Positions 48,558 to 59,867 are shown, counted from the first letter of the stretch. The stretch is DNA of 64,000 bases from Embleya sp040629175 (GCF_040629175.1 NZ_JBEXUX010000025.1:1-64000); one strand, 5' to 3'. The notes: generated by a model from the letters alone, not told the origin. Translations and numbers: made by a program.

Positions 48558-49452
48558 TGCGGGTCAACAACTCCCGATAGAGGTCGTCGAGGGACGGCGC
48601 GTCCATCGCGATCGAGCGCAACCGCGCCGCGTGCTCCGGATTGGCCGCGAGCAGCCGCGCGGCGGCGGCGGCCGGGTCGATCGCGGTGATCACCACGTCG
48701 TCGCCGTCGGCCCTGGTGTCCTGCTCGCGCAGGTCGCCCGGGAAGCGCAGCCCGGCACCGTCGGCAAAGGTCAGGGTGACCCGGCCGGGCAGCGCGGCCA
48801 GCAACTCGGCCCGCGCACCCCGGGCGATCACCCGACCGTGGTCGGCGACCGCCAACGTCGCGTCGAGAACGTCGAGTTCGGGCAGGTAGTGGGTGGTGTA
48901 GACGACCGCGGTGCCCTGTTCGGCCATCACCCGCACGGCGCGCAGGAGCAGTTCGCGGGTGACCGGATCGGCACCCACGGTCGGTTCGTCCAGGAGCAAC
49001 ACCCGGGGCCGGTGCAACATCGCGGCGGCGGCGTGCAGTCGCCGCTGCTGACCGCCGGAGAGTTCCTCGACCGGCCGGGGCAGCAGCTCGGTCAGCCCGA
49101 GCGCCTCGGCGACCTCCTCGATCCGCTCGGCGAGCAGCCGCCGGCCGAGGCCGTACAGCCGGCCCGCATAGCGCAGATTCTCCCGCGCGGTGGTCGGGAA
49201 CAGCGCCAACTCCTGTGGGGCGAGACCGAGTTCGTGTGGCAGACGCCGTCGATGGGTGACCTGCCGACCGTCGATGCGGATCTCCCCCGCATCCGGCCGG
49301 AAAAGCGCCGCCACGGCGCGCGCGAACGTCGTCTTCCCGGCCCCGTTGTGCCCCACCAGCCCGACGATCTCGCCCACTCCCACGTCGAGTTCGAACCCGT
49401 CCAACGCGACGACCTCGCCGTATCGCTTGCGCAGTCCCACGACACTCAACAT
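48547..49452 (-). CDS. ABC transporter ATP-binding protein
   Basis: A 301-residue ATPase of the DrrA/NatA drug-export class. Walker A is GHNGAGKTT (about residue 35), the Q-loop lies in LGLAPQELALF, the signature is LSGGQQRRL, Walker B is VLLLDEPTVGAD, and the switch histidine is in VYTTHYLPEL. A C-terminal extension of 80 residues follows, as in DrrA-like proteins. The ATG at 49452 lies only seven bases from the -10 box of a strong promoter, so the message is probably leaderless. Partner of the downstream permease. No substrate-binding protein is present, which argues for export. Confidence 0.95.
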   Translation of the reverse strand: MLSVVGLRKRYGEVVALDGFELDVGVGEIVGLVGHNGAGKTTFARAVAALFRPDAGEIRIDGRQVTHRRRLPHELGLAPQELALFPTTARENLRYAGRLYGLGRRLLAERIEEVAEALGLTELLPRPVEELSGGQQRRLHAAAAMLHRPRVLLLDEPTVGADPVTRELLLRAVRVMAEQGTAVVYTTHYLPELDVLDATLAVADHGRVIARGARAELLAALPGRVTLTFADGAGLRFPGDLREQDTRADGDDVVITAIDPAAAAARLLAANPEHAARLRSIAMDAPSLDDLYRELLTRNGA

Positions 49453-49458
49453 GCAGTA

Positions 49459-49487
49459 ACTATATGACGTAAGGAAACTACGGTCAA
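49459..49487 (-). promoter_or_regulatory. Strong promoter and shared operator of the ABC exporter
   Basis: Read on the minus strand, TTGACC (49487-49482) is followed after 17 bases by TATAGT (49464-49459), close to the sigma-HrdB consensus. The spacer and -10 contain TACGTCATATAG (49471-49460), identical over 12 bases to the operator-like element at 34916-34927. Transcription should begin at or next to the A of the ATG at 49452. Confidence 0.75.
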
Positions 49488-49900
49488 CGACTCCGGCTCG
49501 CCGGGGAGCGGGTGCCGGTGGGCCGGATTGTGATGCCGGCCCGACGGGCGACGCAGACGGAGGCACCGGTGTGGCCGCCCGGCGTCGTGGGTCGCTGCAC
49601 CGCCCCGGCCGGCGGGCTCCCGGTTCGTCGGCATTCGGAACGAGCCCGCCGGGGCGTACAGTTCCGGCACGTGTCGGCCCGAGGCGCCGAGGCGGACGCC
49701 GGGCGGCGTGGTTTCGGCGTCGGTGTTCGCGAGCCTGCTCGGGTGCCGAACCGGGTTCGGTGCCCCGGCAGTCGGGGCCGGCCGGCGATGGCTACGGGTT
49801 GCTTCCGGTTTTGTCGCCGAGGTGCTTTCGAGCCAGGTGATCCATCATCATGTGACCCGCAATCACCACGGGTTCAGGAAACAGGTACGGGGGAGCACCC
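49488..49900. other. Intergenic region between exporter and kinase
   Basis: 413 bases between the divergent exporter promoter and the kinase gene. Short open frames on both strands lack ribosome-binding sites and family-like sequence. The last 60 bases, which are less GC-rich (TGATCCATCATCATGTGACC), probably carry the kinase promoter and lead to GGGGGAG, the ribosome-binding site. Confidence 0.5.
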
Positions 49901-52681
49901 ATGTCTCAGCCAGATCCGCTGATCGAATTCGCCACCGCACTGAGAGCGATCCGGGACACGGCGGGTGAGGTGCCGGCGGCCGAACTGGCCCGGCGCGCGG
50001 GCGTCGACGAGACGGTCCTGACGGCGGCGTTGTCCGGGGCGATGTTGCCCTCGCTCGGCGTCACCATGGCGATCGTCGCAGCCTGTGGCGCGACCCCCGC
50101 CGGCTGGGAGGCCAAGTGGCGCGAGGTGGCCGCCGCCCACCTGGCCGGCCCGGCTCCCGAGCCCGCCCCCGTCGCCCCCGCCGCGCCCGCCACTCCCCCG
50201 CCGCCGCCTCGGCCGAGCGCCGCCCCGTCGATCGGCCGCCCGCCCGCCCCGAACACCCCGCCGCCCCCGGCCTACCCGGCCGCACCCGCGACGCCGCCCC
50301 CGCCTGCCACACCGCCGCCGCCGACCCAGGCCCCGCCGACCCACGGCACGCCGCCGGCCGAGACGATCCCGGCCGCCCCGGCGGCCCCGGCCAAGCCCGC
50401 CGCCGCGCCCACCGAGCCGGCCGCAGCCCCCACCCCCGACACGACCGCCGACCCGACGCCCGCATCGCCGGCCACGCCGACCGCCCCACCGGCACCACCG
50501 GCCGCCGGAGCGGCCACCACAACACCGCCGGCCACGCACACCCCCGCGTCCGCGTCCGCCTCCGACGAAACCACCGTCGCCCCGATCACCGACGCCCTCC
50601 CGAACAAGTCCCCCGCCGAGCCCCCCACTTCCCCCGACCCCACTGAGCCCACCCCACCGCCGTCCGCACCCGCACCCGCCTCGGACGAAACCACCATCGC
50701 CCCCATCCACCAGCCCGCCCAGCCCGAGCCCCCCGCCGAGCCCACCCGCCCCACCCCGGCCGCAGCGACCGCACCCACACCCCCACCCGCGTCGGCGCCC
50801 GACGAGACCGCCGGCGCCCCCACCCACCAACCCGCCCACCCCGATCCCCACACCGAGCCCACCCGCCCCAACCCCAACCTGCCCGCCCACGCACAGGCCG
50901 CCGCCCCCACCCCACCCGCCGCCGTGCAACCGCCCGTCGTGGAGCGGCCCCCCGGCCAACGCCCCCCGGCCGCCGCCCACGAGGCGAGCGAAGCCCACGA
51001 AGCCGCCCCCACCCCCGCCCCCGTGCCACCCTCCTGGGACGGCCCCGACCGAGCCGTGCTCGCACCCCTGGAAGGTGACGACCCGCGTTCCGTCGGCGGC
51101 TACCTGCTCCGGGCCCGGCTCGGCTCGGGCGGCATGGGTCGGGTGTACCTCTCCTACACGCCCGGCGGTCGCCCCGTCGCGATCAAGGTGATCCGCGGCG
51201 AGTTCGCCGACGACCCGGAGTTCCGCCGCCGCTTCCGCCAGGAGGTGGCCGCCGCCCAGCGCGTCCAGGGCCTGTACACCGCCCCCGTGATCGACACCGA
51301 CGCGGACGCCGCGCAGCCGTGGTTGGCCACCGCCTACGTGCCGGGCCCCTCCCTGTACGAGGCCGTCTACCGGCACGGTCCGCTGCCCGCGGAGACCGTC
51401 CTGGTCCTGCTGGCCGGCGTCGCCGAGGCGCTCCAGTCGGTGCACCAGGCAGGCGTGATCCACCGCGACCTCAAGCCGTCCAACGTGATCCTGGCCGCCG
51501 ACGGCCCGCGCGTGATCGACTTCGGCATCGCCCGCGCCGCCGACGCCACACCGCTCACCCGGACCGGGATGAGCATCGGGACCCCCGCGTTCATGGCCCC
51601 CGAGCAGGCCCGGGGGTTGCCCTCCAAGCCCGCCACCGACGTGTTCGCGCTCGGCTCGCTGGCCACCTACGCGGCCACCGGAATGTCCGCGTTCGGCGAG
51701 GGCACGGACAGCTCGGTGCTCTACCGCGTGGTCCACCAGGAACCCGAATTGTCGGCCGTACCCGCGCAGTTGTTGCCGGTCGTGCGTCGCTGCCTGGACA
51801 AGGACCCGGACCGCCGCCCGACCCCGCAGGAGGTGATCGAGCTGTGCCGGGTCGCCTCCGAGGGCACCCGGTTGCAGATCGGCGAGGGCTGGTTGCCGCC
51901 GACCCTGGTCGCCGAGGTCACCCGCCGGGTCAACGAACAACCGCCCAGGGCGCCCAAGGACCCGGCGGTGGGCCGCCGGCGCAAGCGCCGCGCGCTGATC
52001 GCGGCGGTCACCGTACTGGTCCTGGCCGCCGCCGGCGGCGGCCTGGCGCTCGGCCTGCGCGACAAGGACAAGGACGACAAGTCCCCTGCGGCAAAGGCCG
52101 ATTCACAGACCCAGTCCCAGCCCCAGACCCAGTCCCCGAACGCCCCTGTCGGCGGCGTACCCGCCCCGACGGCCACCCCGAGCGCCAAACGCACCGGCGC
52201 CCCGACCACCGACCCCACCGGCACCGGCGCGCCGTCGATCGCGGCCCGCCCCGGCGAGAGCGCCACCGCGATCGCCACCGCCGGCGGCGTGGCCGAGGGC
52301 GGCGTGTTGTTCGAGCGGCAGTTGGACGTCCCCAACGGCTACTGCATCGGCCTGGGCTTCAGCAGCACGTGGAAGGGCAGTTGCACGCTGAACGACGGCG
52401 TCCTGTACTTCTACGCCGACGGCAACTACATCCAGGGCAAGGAGATGGTGCTGCTCGACCCGGGGCAGCCCAGCGACTTCCGGACCTGCCTGGGCGAGAC
52501 CCGATACGCGAACGACAACCAACTGCCGTTCACCTACCTCAAGGTGGGCTCGGTGATCTGCACCAAGGACACCACCAACGGCCTGGTCGGCACCGTCCGG
52601 ATCAACGAGATCCCGTCCACCTCGGGCCCCAGCCAGTACTGGAAGATCTCGATGACCGTCTGGCGCGGCCCGCGCGGCTGA
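49901..52681 (+). CDS. Receptor-like Ser/Thr protein kinase with N-terminal XRE-like domain
   Basis: A 926-residue kinase. Residues 1-80 resemble an XRE-type helix-turn-helix (ELARRAGVDETVLTAALSGA). Residues about 85-375 are a Pro/Ala/Thr-rich linker. The Hanks kinase domain spans about 390-650 with GSGGMGRVYL (residue 407), VAIKVIRG, the catalytic loop HRDLKPSN (His521, Asp523), DFG at 540, and APEQARG. One membrane helix lies at about 697-718 (RRALIAAVTVLVLAAAGGG). An extracellular domain of about 200 residues with at least four cysteines (GYCIGLGFSS, GSCTLND, RTCLGET, VICTKD) follows. Its place in the cluster is unclear: adjacent to the exporter but separately transcribed. Confidence 0.93.
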   Translation: MSQPDPLIEFATALRAIRDTAGEVPAAELARRAGVDETVLTAALSGAMLPSLGVTMAIVAACGATPAGWEAKWREVAAAHLAGPAPEPAPVAPAAPATPPPPPRPSAAPSIGRPPAPNTPPPPAYPAAPATPPPPATPPPPTQAPPTHGTPPAETIPAAPAAPAKPAAAPTEPAAAPTPDTTADPTPASPATPTAPPAPPAAGAATTTPPATHTPASASASDETTVAPITDALPNKSPAEPPTSPDPTEPTPPPSAPAPASDETTIAPIHQPAQPEPPAEPTRPTPAAATAPTPPPASAPDETAGAPTHQPAHPDPHTEPTRPNPNLPAHAQAAAPTPPAAVQPPVVERPPGQRPPAAAHEASEAHEAAPTPAPVPPSWDGPDRAVLAPLEGDDPRSVGGYLLRARLGSGGMGRVYLSYTPGGRPVAIKVIRGEFADDPEFRRRFRQEVAAAQRVQGLYTAPVIDTDADAAQPWLATAYVPGPSLYEAVYRHGPLPAETVLVLLAGVAEALQSVHQAGVIHRDLKPSNVILAADGPRVIDFGIARAADATPLTRTGMSIGTPAFMAPEQARGLPSKPATDVFALGSLATYAATGMSAFGEGTDSSVLYRVVHQEPELSAVPAQLLPVVRRCLDKDPDRRPTPQEVIELCRVASEGTRLQIGEGWLPPTLVAEVTRRVNEQPPRAPKDPAVGRRRKRRALIAAVTVLVLAAAGGGLALGLRDKDKDDKSPAAKADSQTQSQPQTQSPNAPVGGVPAPTATPSAKRTGAPTTDPTGTGAPSIAARPGESATAIATAGGVAEGGVLFERQLDVPNGYCIGLGFSSTWKGSCTLNDGVLYFYADGNYIQGKEMVLLDPGQPSDFRTCLGETRYANDNQLPFTYLKVGSVICTKDTTNGLVGTVRINEIPSTSGPSQYWKISMTVWRGPRG

Positions 52682-52693
52682 GCCGACCACGCC

Positions 52694-52729
52694 CGAGGCG
52701 GCGCCGGGATCCCTCCCGACGCCGCCTCG
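52694..52729. terminator. Bidirectional-looking terminator between kinase and relA
   Basis: A 10-bp stem CGAGGCGGCG / CGCCGCCTCG encloses an inner CGGGA/TCCCG stem. It starts 13 bases after the kinase stop and lies between convergent genes, so it may stop transcription from both sides. There is no T-tract. Confidence 0.7.
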
Positions 52730-52806
52730 CGCGCGTGTGCGAAGGCGCGCGTGTGCGGCCACGCAGGGGCTCGCACGAGCCGAGCCCCACCCCTGCCGAA
52801 CCGGCC

Positions 52807-55623
<2,817 letters not shown>

Positions 55624-55680
55624 CGTACTGACCCACGCCCTCACGACTCGGCCATCCGGAACGGCAGCCACCGCGACGCC

Positions 55681-55746
55681 GAAGGCCGAAGGCTCCCCAC
55701 CCGGGGTGCCTCCGGCCTTCGACGACACGCCTTCGGCGGCGTGTCA
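55681..55746 (-). terminator. Double hairpin terminator after apt
   Basis: Two adjacent hairpins lie between apt and relA. One (55681-55720) pairs 16 of 18 bases in each arm around GAAGGCCG/CGGCCTTC. The other (55724-55745) pairs GACACGCC with GGCGTGTC and overlaps the apt stop codon. They probably end the ruvC-to-apt transcript and leave relA with its own promoter. Confidence 0.75.
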
Positions 55747-56286
55747 AACGACGATGAACGACTCCAGCGTGCCTTCCGGCAACACCGGCGCGAGCCGTGC
55801 CCGGCCGCCCAGGAAGCCGAGCTCGAGGAGCACCTCGACCCCCACCACCTGCGCGCCGGACCGCCCGATCAGGTCGATCGTGGCCTCGACGGTCCCGCCG
55901 GTGGCGAGCACGTCGTCGATCACGAGCACCCGGTCACCGGGCTCGAACGCGTCCTGGTGCACCTCCAGGGTGGCCGAACCGTACTCCAGGTCGTAGGACT
56001 GCGCGTGGGTCGCGCACGGCAGCTTGCCCGCCTTGCGGACCGGAACGAATCCCGCCTGGGCGCGGTAGGCCACCGGGGCGGCCAGGATGAAGCCTCGGGC
56101 CTCGATCCCGACCACCTTGTCCACCCGGTCCCGGCAGCGCTCGGCCAGCGCGTCGACCAGGGCCGCGAACGCGACCGGATCGGCCAGCAGCAGCGAGATG
56201 TCCTTGAACACCACGCCCGGCTGCGGCCAGTCCGGCACGTCCCGGATCCGGCTCTCCAGGAGCTTGCGCAGTTCCTCGTCGGCCAT
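55744..56286 (-). CDS. apt: Adenine phosphoribosyltransferase
   Basis: Salvages adenine to AMP with PRPP. The 180-residue protein has the APRT opening IRDVPDWPQPGVVFKDISLL, the adenine-binding GIEARGFILAAPVAYRAQAG, VPVRKAGKLP, and the PRPP motif VLVIDDVLATGGT. Normal length. The ATG overlaps the secF stop (ATGA), so it is the last gene of the yajC-secD-secF-apt run. The location between secF and relA is conserved in actinobacteria. Confidence 0.96.
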   Translation of the reverse strand: MADEELRKLLESRIRDVPDWPQPGVVFKDISLLLADPVAFAALVDALAERCRDRVDKVVGIEARGFILAAPVAYRAQAGFVPVRKAGKLPCATHAQSYDLEYGSATLEVHQDAFEPGDRVLVIDDVLATGGTVEATIDLIGRSGAQVVGVEVLLELGFLGGRARLAPVLPEGTLESFIVV

Positions 56287-57449
56287 CAGCGCTTCCTCTT
56301 GCCGCCGGGACGGGTCCGTGCCCGACCGCGCGAGGCGCCCGCCCGCGGCGCACCGCCCTGCGCGGGTACGGTCTCGTCGTCGCCCGGTTCGGCCGTCTCG
56401 TCCACGTCCGGGTGGCCCTCGGCCTCGTCCGCGGGAATCCCGGAGGCTTCGCCGGCCTTGGCCGCCTTCGCCTCGGACGCCCGACGCTGGGCCACCTTCT
56501 TCGCGAGTTGCCGCATCTCCGGCGACCGCTCCTTGAGGTCGGCCAGGATCGGCGTGGCGATGAAGATCGACGAGAACGCACCGGCGGCCAGACCCACGAA
56601 CAGCGACAGCGCGATGTCCTTGAGCATGCCCGCGCCGAGCAGACCGCCACCGACGAACAGCAGCGACGCCACCGGCAGCAGCGCGACCACCGTGGTGTTG
56701 ATGGAGCGCACCAGGGTCTGGTTCAGACCCGCGTTGGCCGCCTCGCTGTAGGTGAGCTTGGTCTGCTTGGTGATGTTCTTGGCGTTCTCCTTGACCGTGT
56801 CGAACACCACGACGGTGTCGTACAGGGAGTAACCGAGAATCGTCAGCAGACCGATCACCGTGCCCGGCGTCACCTCGAAGCCCACCAGCGCGTACACACC
56901 GATGGTGATCACGATGTCGTGGATCAGCGCGACCAGCGCCGCCACGGCCATCCGCCACTCGAAGGCGAAGGTGAGGTAGATCACCACCAGGATCATGAAG
57001 ATCACCAGGCCCTGCAGGGCCTTCTTGGAGATCTCCTTGCCCCAGCTCGGACCGACCACCTGCGTGTTGACCTTGTCCGGCGCGACCTTGAGGTCCTTGG
57101 CGATGGCCGCCGCGACCTGCTTGGTCTTGTCCGCGTCCGACTCGGCGATCTGGATCCGCAGGCCGTCGCCGCCGACCTTCTGCACTATGGCGTCGGTGCC
57201 GTCGGTGAACGGCGCCACCGCCTCGCGGGCGTCGTTCTGCGAGGCCGAGGTGTGCTCGATCGTGTAGACCGAGCCGCCCTTGAACTCGATGCCCTGGTGC
57301 AGCCCGCGGCCGAGCAGACCGCCGACCGCGAGCAGCAGGATCAGCGCGGAGATCGAGTACCACAACTTCTTGCGGCCGACGAAGTCGAACGAGACGTCGC
57401 CGTGGTGCAGCCGGACACCGATGGTCTTGAGGTCACCGAAGCGACTCAT
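56286..57449 (-). CDS. secF: Protein translocase subunit SecF
   Basis: Membrane component of the SecDF complex, which uses the proton gradient to complete protein export. The 387 residues have the N-terminal cytosolic segment and helix (LWYSISALILLLAVGGLLGR), the conserved GIEFKGGSVYTIEHT, and five later helices with FAFEWRMAVAALVALIHDIV, SLYDTVVVFDTVKENAKNI and LVRSINTTVVALLP. A long charged C-terminal tail (residues about 320-387, rich in Glu/Asp then Arg/Lys) is characteristic of actinobacterial SecF. AAGGAGG lies before the ATG, and the stop of secD overlaps it. Confidence 0.96.
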   Translation of the reverse strand: MSRFGDLKTIGVRLHHGDVSFDFVGRKKLWYSISALILLLAVGGLLGRGLHQGIEFKGGSVYTIEHTSASQNDAREAVAPFTDGTDAIVQKVGGDGLRIQIAESDADKTKQVAAAIAKDLKVAPDKVNTQVVGPSWGKEISKKALQGLVIFMILVVIYLTFAFEWRMAVAALVALIHDIVITIGVYALVGFEVTPGTVIGLLTILGYSLYDTVVVFDTVKENAKNITKQTKLTYSEAANAGLNQTLVRSINTTVVALLPVASLLFVGGGLLGAGMLKDIALSLFVGLAAGAFSSIFIATPILADLKERSPEMRQLAKKVAQRRASEAKAAKAGEASGIPADEAEGHPDVDETAEPGDDETVPAQGGAPRAGASRGRARTRPGGKRKR

Positions 57450-59230
57450 CACGCCTCCTTGACGCCGGCAGCGCGCCCACGCGGGCGACGGCTGCGATAC
57501 GACTGGCGCTGATTGGCACCGAGCGCTTCGGGATCGAGGCCGGACCACTTGTGGCCGTCCGCGAAGAACTTGCGCTTGGCGAGGATCGTCATGAGCGGCT
57601 TGGTGAACAGGAACACCACCACGACGTCGAGCAGCGTGGTCAGGCCGAGGGTGAAGGCGAAGCCCTGGACCTTGCCGACCGAGACGACGTAGAGCACCGC
57701 GGCGGCCAGGAACGACACCGCGTCGGACACCAGGATGGTGCGCCGGGCCCGGGGCCACGCCTTCTCCACGGCGGGTCGCAACGTGCGACCCTCGCGGATC
57801 TCGTCCCGGATCCGCTCGAAGTACACGATGAACGAGTCCACCGTGATACCGATCGCGGCAATCGCGCCACACACCGCCGGCAGGTTGAGTGCGAAGCCGA
57901 TACTTCGGCCCAGCAGACACATGATGGCGTAGGTGAGGGCCGCCGAGACCGCCAGACTCGCGATGCTCACCAGGCCGAGGCCCCGGTAGTAGAACAGCGA
58001 GTACAGGATGACCAGGACGATGCCGATCGCACCCGCGATCAGACCGCCCTTGAGCTGGTCACCACCCAGCGACGCGGACACCGTGGTCACGTCGCTCTTG
58101 GTGAAGGACAGCGGGAGCGCGCCGTACTTGAGCACGTTCTCCAGGTCCTTGGCCGAGCTGCGGGTGAAGTTGCCCGAGATCACGGCGCTGCCGCCGGGGA
58201 TCTCCGACTTCACCGACGGTGCGGAGACGACCACACCGTCCAGGTCGATCGCGAAGCGGTTGGTCGGGTACTTGCCCGCCGCCAGGTCACCGGTGATCTT
58301 GGTGAACTTGTTGGTGCCCGCGTCGGTGAACTTCAGCTCGACTTCCCAGCCGCCGACACTGCCGTTCTGCGGGAGCTGTGCCTTCGAGGAGGCCACGTCG
58401 GTGCCGGGGATCAGCACCGGTCCGAGGATGTACTTCTCCTCGCCGTCGCCCTGATCGCGACTGCACGCCACGGTCGGCTTGTCCTCCGGGGCCGGCACCG
58501 GGCCGAGGCCGCGGTTCTCCGGGAGGGTGCAGTCCAGGTTGTTGTACTTCGCGCGCAGCTCCGGCGTGATGCCGTTCGCGTCGGCTCCGGCCGGCGGGGT
58601 GCTCGCCGGAGGCGTCGCGGGCGGCGTGCTCGCGGGCGGCGACGACGGCGGCGGCGTCGGAGCGCCGGACGCGTCCTTCAGGTTCGGGATGACCCGACCC
58701 TGCGGCTTGCCCGACTGGGTCGCGGGCGGCGTGCTCGCGGACGGCGCGCCGGCCGACGGAGCGCCGGTCGGCGGGGTGCTCGCGGGCGGCGTCGACGGCG
58801 GGGTCAGCGGCAGCTTGGTACCACCCTGGGGGGTGATCGGCGTGGCCTCCAGAACGGGGCGGAAGAACAGCTTCGCGGTCTGGCCGACCTGCTCCGCCGT
58901 CTCCTTCTCGTTCTTGCCCTTGGGGATGCTGATGACGATGTTGCGGTCGCCCTCGGTCTGCACCTCCGCCTCGGACACACCGAACGCGTTGACGCGCTGG
59001 CGGATGATCTCCACCGCGGTCTGCATGTTCGACTTGTTGACCGCACCGTTGCGGCCCTGGTCGGCCTTGGCGGTGAGCGTGACACTGGTGCCGCCCGCGA
59101 GGTCGATGCCCAGACGTGGGGTCTTGTCCCCGGTCGAGAACATGATCGCGTAGAGCGCGACGATCACGACCCCGATGAAGGCCAGGACCCGTCCCGGGTG
59201 CCCTCGGGAACTCGATTTCGGTGCTGCCAC
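57449..59230 (-). CDS. secD: Protein translocase subunit SecD
   Basis: Partner of SecF. The 593-residue protein has one N-terminal helix (VLAFIGVVIVALYAIMFSTG), LGIDLAGGTSVTLTA, a large extracellular P1 domain, and five C-terminal helices with GIGITVDSFIVYFERIRDEI and GFAFTLGLTTLLDVVVVFLF. The P1 domain contains an unusually long Pro/Ser/Ala-rich insertion (about residues 175-255) made of repeated TPPAS/PPAST units. GTG at 59230 starts the family-typical N-terminus, about ten bases after AGGGAG. The long upstream frame is not coding. Confidence 0.95.
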   Translation of the reverse strand: MAAPKSSSRGHPGRVLAFIGVVIVALYAIMFSTGDKTPRLGIDLAGGTSVTLTAKADQGRNGAVNKSNMQTAVEIIRQRVNAFGVSEAEVQTEGDRNIVISIPKGKNEKETAEQVGQTAKLFFRPVLEATPITPQGGTKLPLTPPSTPPASTPPTGAPSAGAPSASTPPATQSGKPQGRVIPNLKDASGAPTPPPSSPPASTPPATPPASTPPAGADANGITPELRAKYNNLDCTLPENRGLGPVPAPEDKPTVACSRDQGDGEEKYILGPVLIPGTDVASSKAQLPQNGSVGGWEVELKFTDAGTNKFTKITGDLAAGKYPTNRFAIDLDGVVVSAPSVKSEIPGGSAVISGNFTRSSAKDLENVLKYGALPLSFTKSDVTTVSASLGGDQLKGGLIAGAIGIVLVILYSLFYYRGLGLVSIASLAVSAALTYAIMCLLGRSIGFALNLPAVCGAIAAIGITVDSFIVYFERIRDEIREGRTLRPAVEKAWPRARRTILVSDAVSFLAAAVLYVVSVGKVQGFAFTLGLTTLLDVVVVFLFTKPLMTILAKRKFFADGHKWSGLDPEALGANQRQSYRSRRPRGRAAGVKEA

Positions 59231-59405
59231 CTTCGCCCAATCTCCCTCTCGATGCCGCCGCGGGCGGGCTTGCGCCACGGTCCGTCGGCACGGCACGGCG
59301 TCCGGCAGGATGCCGGACGCTGTCGTATCCGGGGTGTCACCCCCGGTCACCTGACTGTATTGCGCTGCGGCGGTCCGGGGACCACCGCATTCACCACGAG
59401 CCGAA

Positions 59406-59867
59406 CTAGTCCTGCTTGTCGTCCTTGCGCAACCGGTCGGCTGCCTCGGGCGCCTTGCTCGCGCCCTCGGCCTTGCCGGCATCCACGGTCTTGGTGTCCT
59501 CGGCCTCGGCGTCCGCAGCGGCTTCGGGCTTCTTGTCGAGCTTTACGACGTCGTCGCCGGCCTCGGCCTCGGCGTCGTCTTCGTGCTCGTCGTCGGCCTC
59601 GTCGTCCTCACCCGAGGACAGGACGGCGGCGATGGCGCTCTTGACGAAGCGGCAGTGCACGTCGGGCGCGACCTCAAGGATGACGGAATCGTCCTCCACC
59701 TCGGTGACCGTCGCGTACAGCCCCGCGATGGTGCGGACCTCGGCGCCCGGGACCAGCGAGTTCTGCGTTTCCATGGCCTGTCGCTGGCGTGCCTTCCCGG
59801 GCTTGATGATCAGGAAGTAGAACACCACGACGATGATTACTGGCAGGAGGAGGGTAAGCGGGTCCAC
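59406..59867 (-). CDS. yajC: Preprotein translocase subunit YajC
   Basis: Small single-pass membrane protein associated with SecDF. The 153 residues have one helix at the N-terminus (PLTLLLPVIIVVVFYFLIIK), then the YajC block KARQRQAMETQNSLVPGAEV and VTEVEDDSVILEVAPDV. A 70-residue highly acidic tail (EDDEADDEHEDDAEAEAGDD) follows, longer than in E. coli. GTG at 59867 gives the normal start; an in-frame ATG at 59930 would add 21 unlike residues. It precedes secD by 175 bases. Confidence 0.93.
   Translation of the reverse strand: MDPLTLLLPVIIVVVFYFLIIKPGKARQRQAMETQNSLVPGAEVRTIAGLYATVTEVEDDSVILEVAPDVHCRFVKSAIAAVLSSGEDDEADDEHEDDAEAEAGDDVVKLDKKPEAAADAEAEDTKTVDAGKAEGASKAPEAADRLRKDDKQD

Noticed and set aside
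49512..49922. Small plus-strand gene between exporter and kinase
   Set aside because: The open frame lacks a ribosome-binding site and runs through the kinase start region; composition is random-like.
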